Shown: positions 23,901-33,962 of the stretch, piece by piece
Layout of the letters: the number at the start of each line of letters is the position of its first letter
Numbering within the stretch: position 1 is the first letter of the stretch
From: Saposhnikovia divaricata
Taxonomy: Eukaryota > Streptophyta > Magnoliopsida > Apiales > Apiaceae
Length of the DNA stretch: 64,000 nt
Reading direction: 5' to 3'
Assembly: GCA_036435485.1 (NCBI GenBank)
Contig: CM071598.1
Coordinates: forward strand, 195,527,148 to 195,591,147
Notes under the pieces: generated by a model
The model's database searches: none
What the model was told of the DNA's origin: nothing
What the model saw: the letters and a program-made list of their open reading frames with translations, nothing else
Program-made: the position numbers and the translations under genes

Positions 23901-24862
23901 TGCAGTTCCTGCACATTTATACAAATGTGAGAACCACATCCGGTATCCAATACCCAATATGTAGAAGTAGACAAATTGACTTCTATTACATAAATACCTG
24001 AAGTAGAAGTCTGGCCAGCAGCCTTCTTCTTCTTAAGTTCTTCCAAATATGCATGACAGTTTCTCCTCCAGTGTCCCGGTTTACCACAGTGGTGATAATC
24101 ACCCTTTTCAACACCTCCTTTAGGCTTGGTAGCCTTCTTGGGAGCAGAATTAGGATTGGCAGCAGATTTGGACACATTCCTCTTCTTATTGCCCTTCCAC
24201 TTTCTTTTCCCCTTGGCACCTCCTTTGTTCACCATCAGCATGGGAGTAGGAGATTCCTTCAGAATGTTGGTTTCAGCAGTTCTTAACATGCCCAACAATT
24301 CAGTGGGTGTCTTATCTATCTCATTCATGTTGTAGTTCATAACGAATTGAGAAAAGTTCTTGTTAAGTGATTGTAAGATCAAATCTATTTGAGCCTCCGG
24401 ACCAATCGGGAAGCCCAAGGTACTTAGTTGTTCAATGTACCCAATCATCTTAAGAACGTGTGGTCCAACCGGGTCTCGCTCTCCCTGTTTGTAAGCATAC
24501 AAAGCCTTGCTCGTATCATATCTCTCATGGCGAGCTTGTCCCTCAAACAAGCTTTTGAGGTGCTCAATTATTTCAAAAGCATTCATCAATTCATGTTGCT
24601 TTTGAATTTCAGGAGCCATGCATGCAAGCATAAGGCATGACACATCAGTTGAGTCATCCAAATGCTTCTGATAAGCATTTTGCTCGGCACGTGTGGCTCC
24701 AGCAGGAAGAGGATTTGGGTGAGGAACTTCAATGGCATACAGCTTTCGCTCCTGCCTGAGGACAATCCTCAAGTTCCTAAACCAATCTAGGAAGTTTGTC
24801 CCTGTCAGCTTTTCCTTTTCTAGGACTGATCGTATCGAAAAGTGATTTGTGTTGTTTGCCAT
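20912..24862 (-). pseudogene. Copia gag-pol polyprotein (BARE/Angela-like), one nonsense codon
   Basis: One continuous reading frame of 1317 codons from ATG 24862 to the stop at 20912, broken by a single TGA (plus-strand 23378-23380) at the gag-pre-integrase / integrase junction. Gag covers residues 1 to about 250. The zinc knuckle at 256-269 reads YHHCGKPGHWRRNC: the first Cys is replaced by Tyr (codon TAT at 24097-24095). The protease motif is LDTGCGSH (about 305-312). Integrase follows the stop, with LRSDRGGEY and GVSEKRNR carrying the second Asp and the Glu of the DDE triad. Reverse transcriptase shows VLYVDDILL, and RNase H ends at GIRYMGDWL. Apart from the stop and the Cys change the protein looks complete. 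Translation would end after gag and protease. Confidence 0.93.
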
Positions 24863-26779
24863 TTATTATCTACAATTTTGTAAAAGCGCATAAAAAGTTA
24901 GTTTGCATGTTTCGTAAAACCAATTATGTTCAAGTTGATTAATAGCATATTCGTAATATACCTCCCAATATTTTTATCAAATTAATAGCCCTTACTATCA
25001 ATTCGGAAAATGGTTCCCATAAAACCTTTCTTAGTGAGCCAAGATCCATATTTCATCATATTTTAAGTCAGCTTTGGCTTTCCTCTTAAACATGATTATT
25101 TAGGTAGACCGTTATGTCAATTATATCGTATATAACTCTTGGATAGCTTAGTGAACAACATATTGCTCCGATCTATCTAATAGATTTCACTAAACTCTAT
25201 GCTTATAAGTTCATAATCCTATTATGACGACTTATTTAAGTTGAACCCAACAATAACAATTTAAGTAAGCTTGTTTACTTAATCACATCTCACCACGATA
25301 AAAGAGAAGCCCTTGCTTTGGCAAATGCACTCCTCAATGATCTAGGATTTAATGAGTGTTATTTGTTGGAAAGCATCTGTTTAACTTAATATTTCTTAAG
25401 GGATTTTTAGAAAAATTTAACGATCTTGATCGTCTGTTTAAATCTTAAATCGTTACAGATTTTATCTTGTTTAAACATGGCATAAGTGTCGTATCTAATA
25501 CATACATTCTAAAATATCCATACATCCATGCATCCATTCATATATCTAATATATCCATGCATCATATGTAAAGTGCAGTTACGCAAAATTAAACGTGCGA
25601 TGGTTATGGCCCGATCCTATTCGATCTTTTCGAGCTAATGAAAAGATCAAGGTCAATCTATGGTTGTAATAACTAATTATTACAAAATTCTTCATTGCTT
25701 CCAAAGCCTCCACTGATTGCCTCCAAGCTCGTTTTGAAATACGTTACAAAAGAACTCGAGTTGCATTCGAGAAATAATAATTACAAGAATAACGACATGC
25801 AAGTCGTATTTAATTATTACAGACCATAAATAAAATTAAAACATTTATTCTACGGGTCTTTAGGCCATAACCAATGCACCATGCTCATATAACAATCATA
25901 GACATTTTCTCATGATCATATCATAGATAACAATTAATATTTTAACTCCATAATTTAAATACCTAATTATTTAAAAGGAATTAAAATAAATAAATCAAAT
26001 TTAATTAATTAAATTCGAATTAATATAATTAAACTAATTAAAATTTTAATCCGAATAAAAAAAATTAAATTGAAATTAATTAATCAAAATTTGAATTTAA
26101 TAATAATATTCAAATTCATAATTTAAATATATTATTAAAATCCGAAATTAAATTAATTAATAAAATTTTGAATTAATAATAATTTTTAAATCCATGATTT
26201 AAATATTCAATTATTAACACTTTAATCATGACAAGCATTAAGAGAGAAATGATTAATACCAATAAGTCTATCATGGCCACTAATTGTATTATTAAAGCAA
26301 AAGCAAAAGCAAAAGCTAAAATAAAAAATTAGAATTAAATAAAACTAATAATAGCACAGCACGCCACTCCGTTATTCCTGTCAACACTATGATACACATG
26401 TCGTACATGCGCAGCACCTGCTGTCTACGGGTGATGCGGATGTCCGACATGCGCAACCCGACTGTAAACTGCTGTTGCGCATTACCAGAATGCGCAACAC
26501 CTGTACATTCAGATTATCCAGAAACCTGCAGAATGTCCAGAAACTTGCAAAAATAATATTTTCAGTTTAGATCAATTCTAAAAATATTCTAATGATGTGT
26601 TTAACATATCTAACATATAGTACATCATCCAAAACATGTTATAACAATTTATAACATCATACAAACAATCATAACAATTTATAAAATCTTTTGTATGTTA
26701 AAATGAAGCATGGCAAAAATTCATAAAATTCATGTATGATTCATTTTCAAGAACACAATACCAAATCATCCATTTATAC
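24863..26779 (-). other. Long untranslated leader of the BARE/Angela-like element
   Basis: About 1.9 kb between the primer-binding site and the gag ATG, AT-rich with no long frame. BARE-1-type elements are known for leaders of this length, so I treat it as a family trait and not as an inserted sequence. Confidence 0.7.
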
Positions 26780-26797
26780 ATGTAGCTCTGAGACCAT
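26780..26797 (-). promoter_or_regulatory. Primer-binding site, initiator-Met tRNA type
   Basis: On the minus strand, directly after the 5' LTR, the sequence is ATGGTCTCAGAGCTACATG. TGGTCTCAGAGC differs at one position from the usual TGGTATCAGAGC complementary to the 3' end of initiator tRNA-Met. Confidence 0.8.
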
Positions 26798-28311
26798 TGT
26801 TGGAATTCGGGCATAATAACGCAACGGAAATAACATAAATAACAATTAAAAACGAATTCCAAAGCCCGGATCCATGTATAAAATGATGATCATGGTATAA
26901 AAAAATTCTCAAGAACAAGATCTTACCTATTAAAGCTTTCCAATGGATGTCAAATGGAGATCCTAGCTTGTTGATCTTGAGAGCTAAAATTATAACTCCT
27001 CCACCGGAATCCACCCTTGAATGCTTGCTTGAATCGTCGAACGATTACGCCACGGAAATTGGTACTAGCCAAAATAAATAAACCGATGTGTTCTTGACAA
27101 ATCTTGAATTTCTCCCTTGTCTCTAAGTTGTGTATAAACTGAAATTTTCAGTTGTGTTACTACTAGAAGACTAGCCAACCTTTGGCTTATAAAGAGAAAT
27201 AAAGAAAAATGGACCATTAAACAATTAGGCCATTTTTATTTAAACAAATCTTATTTATTTAAATAAATTAATTAAGTCATACTTAATTAATCGAATAAGT
27301 CAAGAAAATACATCTTCAAATTTTATCTTTAACTAATCAAGTCTCACTTAATTAATTTTTATAAAATTTGAATTATTATTTATTATTAATTTAAAATCAT
27401 AATTTAAATTATTATTAATTTAAATTCATGAAATAAATTAATATCCCTTTTAAACATTCTTTGTGTGCGACCCTGTAGGTTATTATTTAATTGCCAACAA
27501 TTTTATTCTCTAATAAAATTGTAAACAATAAGCGGCGTCTAGTAACACATTATTGTTACCCAATAAAACAATAATTAAATCAACGATTCAATCAACCTTT
27601 TATGACTAATGTTCCATGTAATATAATCCCTTTAAATCATGATATTATAGATTAAACTCGAGGCATGTAATGTGTCATCCTCTTCATAATTTAATCTTCA
27701 TTTTCTTGATCGATGAGTAGACTATTTAATCAAATCAACATTTGAGCATGGCCATGCATTTCATAGTCTCACTCAAACAAGAGACCGATAATATCACTCC
27801 TTTATCAGGAGATTTAAATCCCATCTAGATCGTTCATATTTCTCACATGATTCATAATATATCCGATATTCACCTTTATCATTATCCGGCTAAAGATAAC
27901 TTTTGACGAATTCAAAATATATTAATTCTCATGTAGAATTATAACGACTTCAGGTCTAAGGATCATTACACCATTATCACTGTGAGAATACATATGACAC
28001 ATTTATTATTTACCATGATGTATCTCACTGTGGGTCTGTCCCGTACCATGTACTCATACAATTACCTATGCATTGCTTTTAGTATCTACATACTTATGAC
28101 CAATGAGATGTGGTCATCTTGTCAATAAACATACTAGCCTTAATGTATTATTATTGTCCTAAGTAATAATAATACTCGGCTAGGGACATTTAAGAATATG
28201 TTACATTCATTATATAATCTCATGTTCAAGTCACATACTTGCAACTACATAATTTGTATCAAGATTCTAAGGACATTTATTATACTTTATTTATTTCGCA
28301 GTAAATAAAGG

Positions 28312-28342
<31 letters not shown>

Positions 28343-28410
28343 CAAATATATAAAATCACTCAAACACACATACAATTGATTGTATTGACTCTAGGGCACC
28401 AATACTAACA
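26798..28410 (-). repeat. 5' LTR of the BARE/Angela-like Copia element
   Basis: Nearly identical to 19287-20897. On the minus strand a candidate TATA box (CTTTATAAG, plus-strand 27186-27194) lies in mid-LTR where the U3/R border of Copia elements is expected. The target duplication GTTTG follows at 28411-28415. Confidence 0.93.
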
Positions 28411-29394
28411 GTTTGGATGGTGAATGGTGAATTGATTGTGGATGTTATAAGTTGTAATGGTTGGTCGTTTGGATATTGCTTGTAGTTGTTGGTCTTTTGG
28501 ACAATATTGGTTGTAATGGAATGATGAATTGGTTGTGTTATGGTTTTTATTTTTGGCATTTTTATTTTACAGTATCCTCCTTTTGATTACATATATAAAA
28601 ACCGTTGTCTAGTTTCCTTTTAGGCAATTAGGACATTGTCTGGAATACTTGTTATTATATGTAACAGACAATGCTTTTTAATATCCAAGATTCATGAAAA
28701 AACCATCACGTGGTTTATAACCAGACCATGCTTTTAACAACTAGACCGTTGTGTACAGAAAAGTCACACAACAGCAAAAAAAAATGCATCCATTGTCTGT
28801 AAGTAAACATAACAATGTTTTTAGCAAAATGAAAACGTAATGTCTTATCTATTCAGACAACATGTAGTTAGCACAAAAGTGTGGTGTTCTTAAAACACAT
28901 ACAACATAATAACGAAATGAAAACGTTGTAAGTTAAACATTTACACAATGCTTCTGCAAAACTAAAAACGTAGTGTCTTATACATTCAGACAACATGTAG
29001 TAAGCATAAAAAGTGTTGTGTGCTTGAAACACATACAACATAATAACGAAATCAAAATGTTGTAGGTTACACATTTACACAATGCTTTTGCAAAAATCAA
29101 ACGTAGTGTCTTATAAATTCAGACAACATGTAGAAAACAAAGAAAGTGTGGTGTGGTTATAACACATACAACATACTAATGAAACTAAAGCGTTGTCTAA
29201 CCATAAAGAAACAATAGATTATATTTCATACAACTATTTTAAAACCACGTCTGTTATCTGTCTGCAACACAGACAACAGTTATGCTGCTGTTGTCTGATA
29301 TGCGTATAACAGACGGCATCGAGATAGACATCGGTTTTGAAGGGCTTTAGACGACGGTGAAAAACCCTTGTGTCATCGATTTTTTCTTGTAATG
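28411..29394. repeat. Right subterminal repeats and terminus of CACTA-A, with a 133-bp tandem unit
   Basis: After the resumed GGTTGGTG-rich tail (to about 28590), the region holds many AACGTTGT / ACAACAT / ACAATGCTTTT motifs related to those at the left end. CAGACAACATGTAG recurs at 28854, 28986 and 29120, a tandem unit of about 133 bp present three times. The element ends TTTTTTCTTGTAATG at 29394, followed by TGT. Confidence 0.8.
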
Positions 29395-30195
29395 TGTTAG
29401 GATTATAGCAAATAAGAGCATGACTCTAATTAATTAATCTCACATATATACAAATTTACAATATACTTATTCCCGATTCATATTCATATAATTATTATAA
29501 AAAATTCTATAACTAAAAATAGTTATGACAAAATTGATCTAATTATTAAATGTAAAATTCCATGTATTACACAGAATTTAAGATATTATCGGAATAATAT
29601 AGGTAAGTTATTCTTTTAGACTTGGATTAAATAGAAAAAATTATGAGATTTTATATCAGGGTTTTAATACAATACTTTTTACATGTCTTATGATAATAAT
29701 ATAATATTATACATTTTTTGAATAAATTTATAATTTGGATTTCAATTTTATATTTGTTGAATGTTATTTTGAAATTATTATGATAAATTAGTTTTAGTTC
29801 AAGTTTTGTATTTTTTCGACAAACTAATATTTTTGAATTATATTCCTCTAATATTTATTAGATTGATTCATTTATATAATATTGGTAAGAATCCAATTTA
29901 GATAATTTGAGAATCATTATTCACATAAATATCAATATTTTTAAAGATTGTTTTATTTAAATAATATTTTTTTTCAAATTATCAAGATTTTTGAAAATTA
30001 TTCTATCTGTATAATATTTATAAAATTTGTGAATAAATTCATATTTCAATAATTTCAAGTATATAACCTATATTACAAAAATTAGATTATTGATATTAGT
30101 GGAATTTTATGTTGTGTTGGACATGATTTTTCTTTATCAATTAGGATAGGCTTCTATGGGCCTCTGTGGCATAGTCGGTTTAGAATATTAGTATA
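29395..30195. other. AT-rich spacer between CACTA-A and the LINE
   Basis: No gene, RNA gene or clear repeat seen. It starts with TGT, the right target duplication of CACTA-A. Confidence 0.55.
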
Positions 30196-32384
30196 GACCT
30201 ATTTCCCTATGCACTATTCAGTACAAATGCATTGCGAAAATTCTTGCTTCTCGTATCAAGCTAGTCATGCCGAGTATAATAAGTGTTTCGCAGTCCGCTT
30301 TTGTTCCGGGCCGTACTATTTCGGATAATATTTTGATGGCTCAAGAATTGTTCAGAGGTTACCAACGGGCTAGTGGGGCGCCAAAATTTGCTTTAAAATT
30401 GGACCTCCATAAGGCTTTTGACTCGATTTCTTGGGATTTTATCACTAAGGCTCTTAAATTGCATAATTTCCCGGAATCTTTCATAGCATGGATTTACATG
30501 TGCATTTCAACCGCAAACTACTCTGTTAAGATTAATGGGTCTATGACTGGATCGTTTGATGGCAAGAAGGGTATTCGTCAAGGGGATCCTATCTCTCCTT
30601 ATTTGTTCTCCATAGCTATGAACGTTCTGTCAACTTTGCTAGCTGAAGTGCCTGATAACTTTACCTATCATTGGCAGTGTAAGGAACTAAAGCTTACTCA
30701 CCTATTCTATGCGGATGACGTGTTGCTTTTCTCTAGAGGTGATAACCATTCCGTATCGCACCTTATGCAGTGCATGTCAAATTTTTCGGAAGTCAGTGGT
30801 CTACGCCCAAACATGACAAAGAGCACGGTTTTTTTGGGCAACTGTTCTGGCTCATTAACAAACTGGTTTGATTCGAATTTTGCTATACCTCATGGTGCTC
30901 TTCCTGTTAAATTCTTGGGGGTTCCTTTACTATCTTCTAGACTATGCCATAATGACTGCATTCCTCTTCTCGACAGAATTTCTTCAAAGATCTCTTGCTG
31001 GACAAATATGTTTCTCTCTTTAGCGGGTCGTGTTCAGTTGATTCGTTCTGTGTTATTTGCGATTCAAGCTTTCTGGACAAATAATTTTATTCTGCCGGTC
31101 TCAGTTCATAGTCGGATTAAATCTATCCTCACTAGTTTCCTGTGGAAAGGAAATGCTCACTCCAAGGGTGGAGCCAAAGTGAGTTGGGATAGGGTTTGCA
31201 GTCCTTTGCAGGAGGGGGGTTTGGGTCTTAAAAAAACGGAGGATTGGAATAAATCTCAAATGATTCTTCATCTTTGTAAGATTGTGTTGAAGAAGTCGTC
31301 TCTCTGGTATTCATGGGTTAACAACACAGCCTTAAAAGGTAAGCATTTCTGGACGATGCCCATGCCGGTAGACTGCTCCTGGATTCTCAGAAATGTCCTT
31401 AAACTTCGAACAGTGGCTTGCACTTTCCTATCATTTAACTTGGGAAACGGTCTCGACACTTCGCTTTGGTTTGATCCTTGGTGGGATTCTCACTGTCTAG
31501 CAAATTATGAAAAAGACCGTATCATTGCGCATTCTGGTCTGGGCCATGGGGCGTTGGTGCATTGCATTATCCAATCCGGACACTGGACTTTGCCTACCCC
31601 CCATTCCCGTTTTCGCCATGTTGATCCTGGCCTGGTCTCTTGGATCCGAAACTTCACGTTTCCAGCTTTTAACCTTCAGAAAAATGATGTAATCCATTGG
31701 GACGGTATTCCGTTGAAAAAGCTGAAAACAGGTGATATTTGGAATTCTATACGGGTTCCAAAGGCCCAGGTTTCTTGGTCTACTCTTATCTGGCATAAAC
31801 TCAAAATTCAAAGATTCGCTCACATGGAATGGCTTCTTTGCTTGGGTCGACTTCCAACCTCTCACAGACTTATCTCCTTCGGTCTGGATGTCCAACCAAA
31901 CTGCTTACTTTGCGTAGGAGGCCTGGAGAATGACACCCACCTGTTCGTCACTTGCACCTACGGCAGTTTCATCCTCTCTAAATTGGCTGGTATTTTAAGG
32001 GTTGATGTTGATGGGGAGTCTTGGCAGGAGCTTATCTCTACCTGGGGGTTGCACACGGATGCGGTTCACAGACTGGTTCTCTTGTTAGCAGCGCAGATCT
32101 TTGCTCACCACCTTTGGAGGGAGCGGAATGCCCGTCTGCACAACAAAGGAATCCTCAACCCTTCGCAGCTTTTAGCTTCTATCATGTCAACCATGAAGAC
32201 AAAGCTTAGGCATTCTACGTGGTTCCAAAAACATGCAGACCTAGGTCACTACAGATTGATCTCCATTTGATTCAGTTTTCTTCCTTTAGCTGTTAGCCGG
32301 ATGTTTTCTTTCGTAGCTATTGTTGTAATCATAGGGTGAATCCCTGTTTTAATACATATATATTTTTAGCAAAAAAAAAAAAAA
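30196..32384 (+). mobile_element. 5'-truncated LINE (L1-type non-LTR retrotransposon)
   Basis: Homology to plant L1 reverse transcriptase starts abruptly near 30196 at RPISLC (usually preceded by KMTDF), so the endonuclease and the first reverse-transcriptase motifs are missing. The element ends with a short 3' UTR and a run of 14 A at 32371-32384. This is the usual outcome of incomplete target-primed reverse transcription. A target duplication could not be fixed: TTAGTA upstream and CTAGTA downstream are only suggestive. Confidence 0.88.
30267..32270 (+). CDS. LINE ORF2 C-terminal part: reverse transcriptase and zf-RVT
   Basis: An open frame of 667 codons from the first ATG; coding homology in the same frame starts about 24 codons earlier (RPISLC, CIAKILASRIK). 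Motifs: FVPGRTISDNILMAQE, LDLHKAFDSI (catalytic Asp), GIRQGDPISPYLF, and FYADDVLLF with YADD at residues 148-151. These are the palm and fingers of a LINE reverse transcriptase. Further on, about 495-580, is the plant zf-RVT region (WLLCLGRLPTSHRL, CLLCVGGLENDTHLF), then a C-terminal tail to HYRLISI. The endonuclease domain is absent, so it cannot retrotranspose on its own. No internal stop or frameshift was found, so the insertion should be young or from an active source. The ATG is arbitrary and there is no evidence of translation. Confidence 0.85.
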   Translation: MPSIISVSQSAFVPGRTISDNILMAQELFRGYQRASGAPKFALKLDLHKAFDSISWDFITKALKLHNFPESFIAWIYMCISTANYSVKINGSMTGSFDGKKGIRQGDPISPYLFSIAMNVLSTLLAEVPDNFTYHWQCKELKLTHLFYADDVLLFSRGDNHSVSHLMQCMSNFSEVSGLRPNMTKSTVFLGNCSGSLTNWFDSNFAIPHGALPVKFLGVPLLSSRLCHNDCIPLLDRISSKISCWTNMFLSLAGRVQLIRSVLFAIQAFWTNNFILPVSVHSRIKSILTSFLWKGNAHSKGGAKVSWDRVCSPLQEGGLGLKKTEDWNKSQMILHLCKIVLKKSSLWYSWVNNTALKGKHFWTMPMPVDCSWILRNVLKLRTVACTFLSFNLGNGLDTSLWFDPWWDSHCLANYEKDRIIAHSGLGHGALVHCIIQSGHWTLPTPHSRFRHVDPGLVSWIRNFTFPAFNLQKNDVIHWDGIPLKKLKTGDIWNSIRVPKAQVSWSTLIWHKLKIQRFAHMEWLLCLGRLPTSHRLISFGLDVQPNCLLCVGGLENDTHLFVTCTYGSFILSKLAGILRVDVDGESWQELISTWGLHTDAVHRLVLLLAAQIFAHHLWRERNARLHNKGILNPSQLLASIMSTMKTKLRHSTWFQKHADLGHYRLISI

Positions 32385-32534
32385 CTAGTAAAATTAATAG
32401 GATATTAAAGTTAAGATATAACGATTAATATTTGTTTTGGCGGTAGCAGTGACAACCAATCCATATGCCTATTATATATATAGCACATAAATTTGGAATT
32501 ATATTTCATATGATAAATAAATGTATTTTGTGAT
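32385..32534. other. AT-rich spacer between LINE and CACTA-C
   Basis: No feature recognised. The three bases before CACTA-C are GAT. Confidence 0.4.
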
Positions 32535-32997
32535 CACTATAAGAATGTCGGATAAAAAAAATTACACAAAAACTATCGATCTTAAATTCGACCGAATTTG
32601 GTTGAATTCAAGGTCAACTTCAACATTTATTTAGTCAGAACTAAATTCAACCGAATTCGGTCGAATTTATATCAGGTCATTTTCGTGCCGTCGTTTTTAA
32701 CTTAACTTTAAATACGACTAACTATTCATTTGGTCGAAATTGCAGCCCGCCAAAAAATAAAGGAAAACTTCCCGTCCGAAAGAAAAATTTTGGAGAACTA
32801 AATTTGACCAAATCTAATCATTTTTAATCTGGTCGAATTTAGTGTTTAAGCGGGAATTTTGCAGCCTATTTTTGCCAAAGCTTCAAAAATATATTCAACT
32901 GATCTTGGTTGAATTTATAAATTTGACCGATTTTAGTCGATTTTGTAAATTCAACTGTTTTAGTAAAATTTATGTTTTTGTATATTCTAAAAATTTA

Positions 32998-33044
<47 letters not shown>

Positions 33045-33620
33045 AATCATCCAAAATAAGAGAAAATCATTAACTACGTGTTAAAATTTAGTTTATACAC
33101 AATATTTACAATAAATGTCAAATTTGATTGAATTTTAATAGATTTCAGTTTTTTATTGTCTTAGAAAATTTAAGTAAATACCTAAAATGTTTCTAAAAAT
33201 TCCAAAAAAAATGTAAGAGAATTAGGAATGCATATTGCACGTGGTAAAAAAATTGAGAGAAAAATAATGAGTAAAAAAAATGCTTTTGTTAATAAGGTAC
33301 ATTAACAAAGATAATTCAGGATTTAGGGGTTACATATAGGGTTTGGGGTTATTGATAGGATTAAAGATTTTATTTCAATAAATAAAATTTTGATTAATCC
33401 AACCTTACGGATATGAACTTCGTGAAAAATAAAGAATACATGCAAAAAATCAGTTAATTTAAATATTTATAATTTAGATTTTATAATAAAAAAAATTTAA
33501 AACTAAATTTGACAAGAAACCCTAATCGGTTGAATTTAAGCTTTATTTCGATTAATATTATTTCAACAGTATTTGGTTGAATTTAACCATGTAACTAAGC
33601 TCGACCGAATGCGGTCAACC
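32535..33620. repeat. Left subterminal repeats of CACTA-C
   Basis: The palindromic motif ACCGAATT(C/T)GGT(C/T)GAATT recurs in both orientations, for example near 32588, 32640, 32830 and 32915, and more weakly near 33520-33610. Between the copies lie an AT dinucleotide run (about 33003-33041) and AT-rich filler. Confidence 0.7.
33003..33041. repeat. (TA)n microsatellite
   Basis: About 19 uninterrupted TA units within the left subterminal region of CACTA-C. Confidence 0.9.
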
Positions 33621-33962
33621 CCACTGTCCATTTGGTTTCAAGCAGCCTTTTTTCACTTTCCCCCCTTTTACCACATCTTTCCTCTCCTTTCACCATTTTT
33701 CCTCCATGGGATCATTCTAAATCTTCAAGTTTTTAAGTAAGTATAATTTATTTGTTGCTATTAATATAAATATGATTATTTTGGTTTAGATTATTTCAAT
33801 TATATCAATATTTATTTATTTTCACGTATGAATAAACTTGAATAGTAAAAAAATTGTCGGTATAAAAAATTATAATCTTAGTTGTTAATAATTGCATTTC
33901 TGAAATATTTGTGTTTATGTAATATTGCATTTGCCTAATTTCAATGTATGTATATATTGTAG

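Larger units (their letters stand above)
19287..28410 (-). mobile_element. Full-length Copia LTR retrotransposon, BARE/Angela-like, minus orientation
   Basis: Two LTRs of 1611 and 1613 bp, both starting TGTTGG on the plus strand and ending ACTAACA, flank a minus-strand gag-pol. GTTTG borders both sides as a 5-bp target duplication. The gene order is gag, protease, integrase, reverse transcriptase, RNase H, which defines Copia. The integrase wording (SQLTPPGTPQWNGVSEKRNR), the long LTR and the roughly 1.9-kb leader are those of the Angela / BARE-1 lineage. By eye the LTRs differ by only about a dozen substitutions plus a microsatellite length change, under 1 percent, so the insertion is recent. 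It interrupts the 3' UTR of the CACTA-A second gene. Confidence 0.95.
1768..29394. mobile_element. CACTA-A: large En/Spm-type DNA transposon with nested insertions
   Basis: The left end reads CACTACAAGAATTTCTGAAT. The right end, read inward on the opposite strand, is CATTACAAGAAAAAATCGAT, so 10 of the first 11 terminal bases agree. TGT at 1765-1767 and TGT at 29395-29397 make a 3-bp target duplication, the hallmark of CACTA elements. Both ends carry dense subterminal copies of ACAACGGTTT in both orientations. Inside are two divergently transcribed genes, a TNP2 transposase (minus) and a second gene (plus), which is the usual two-gene CACTA plan. Removing the nested CACTA-B (about 6.6 kb) and the Copia element (9.1 kb) leaves about 11.9 kb, a normal size for an autonomous-type CACTA. 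Both genes are broken. Confidence 0.86.

Noticed and set aside
24863..26779. The long Copia leader as a possible inserted or captured segment
   Set aside because: Leaders near 2 kb are typical of BARE/Angela elements and no border or duplication is visible.
31497..31895. A 132-codon minus-strand frame within the LINE
   Set aside because: It overlaps the clear reverse-transcriptase/zinc-finger frame on the other strand and has no domain.
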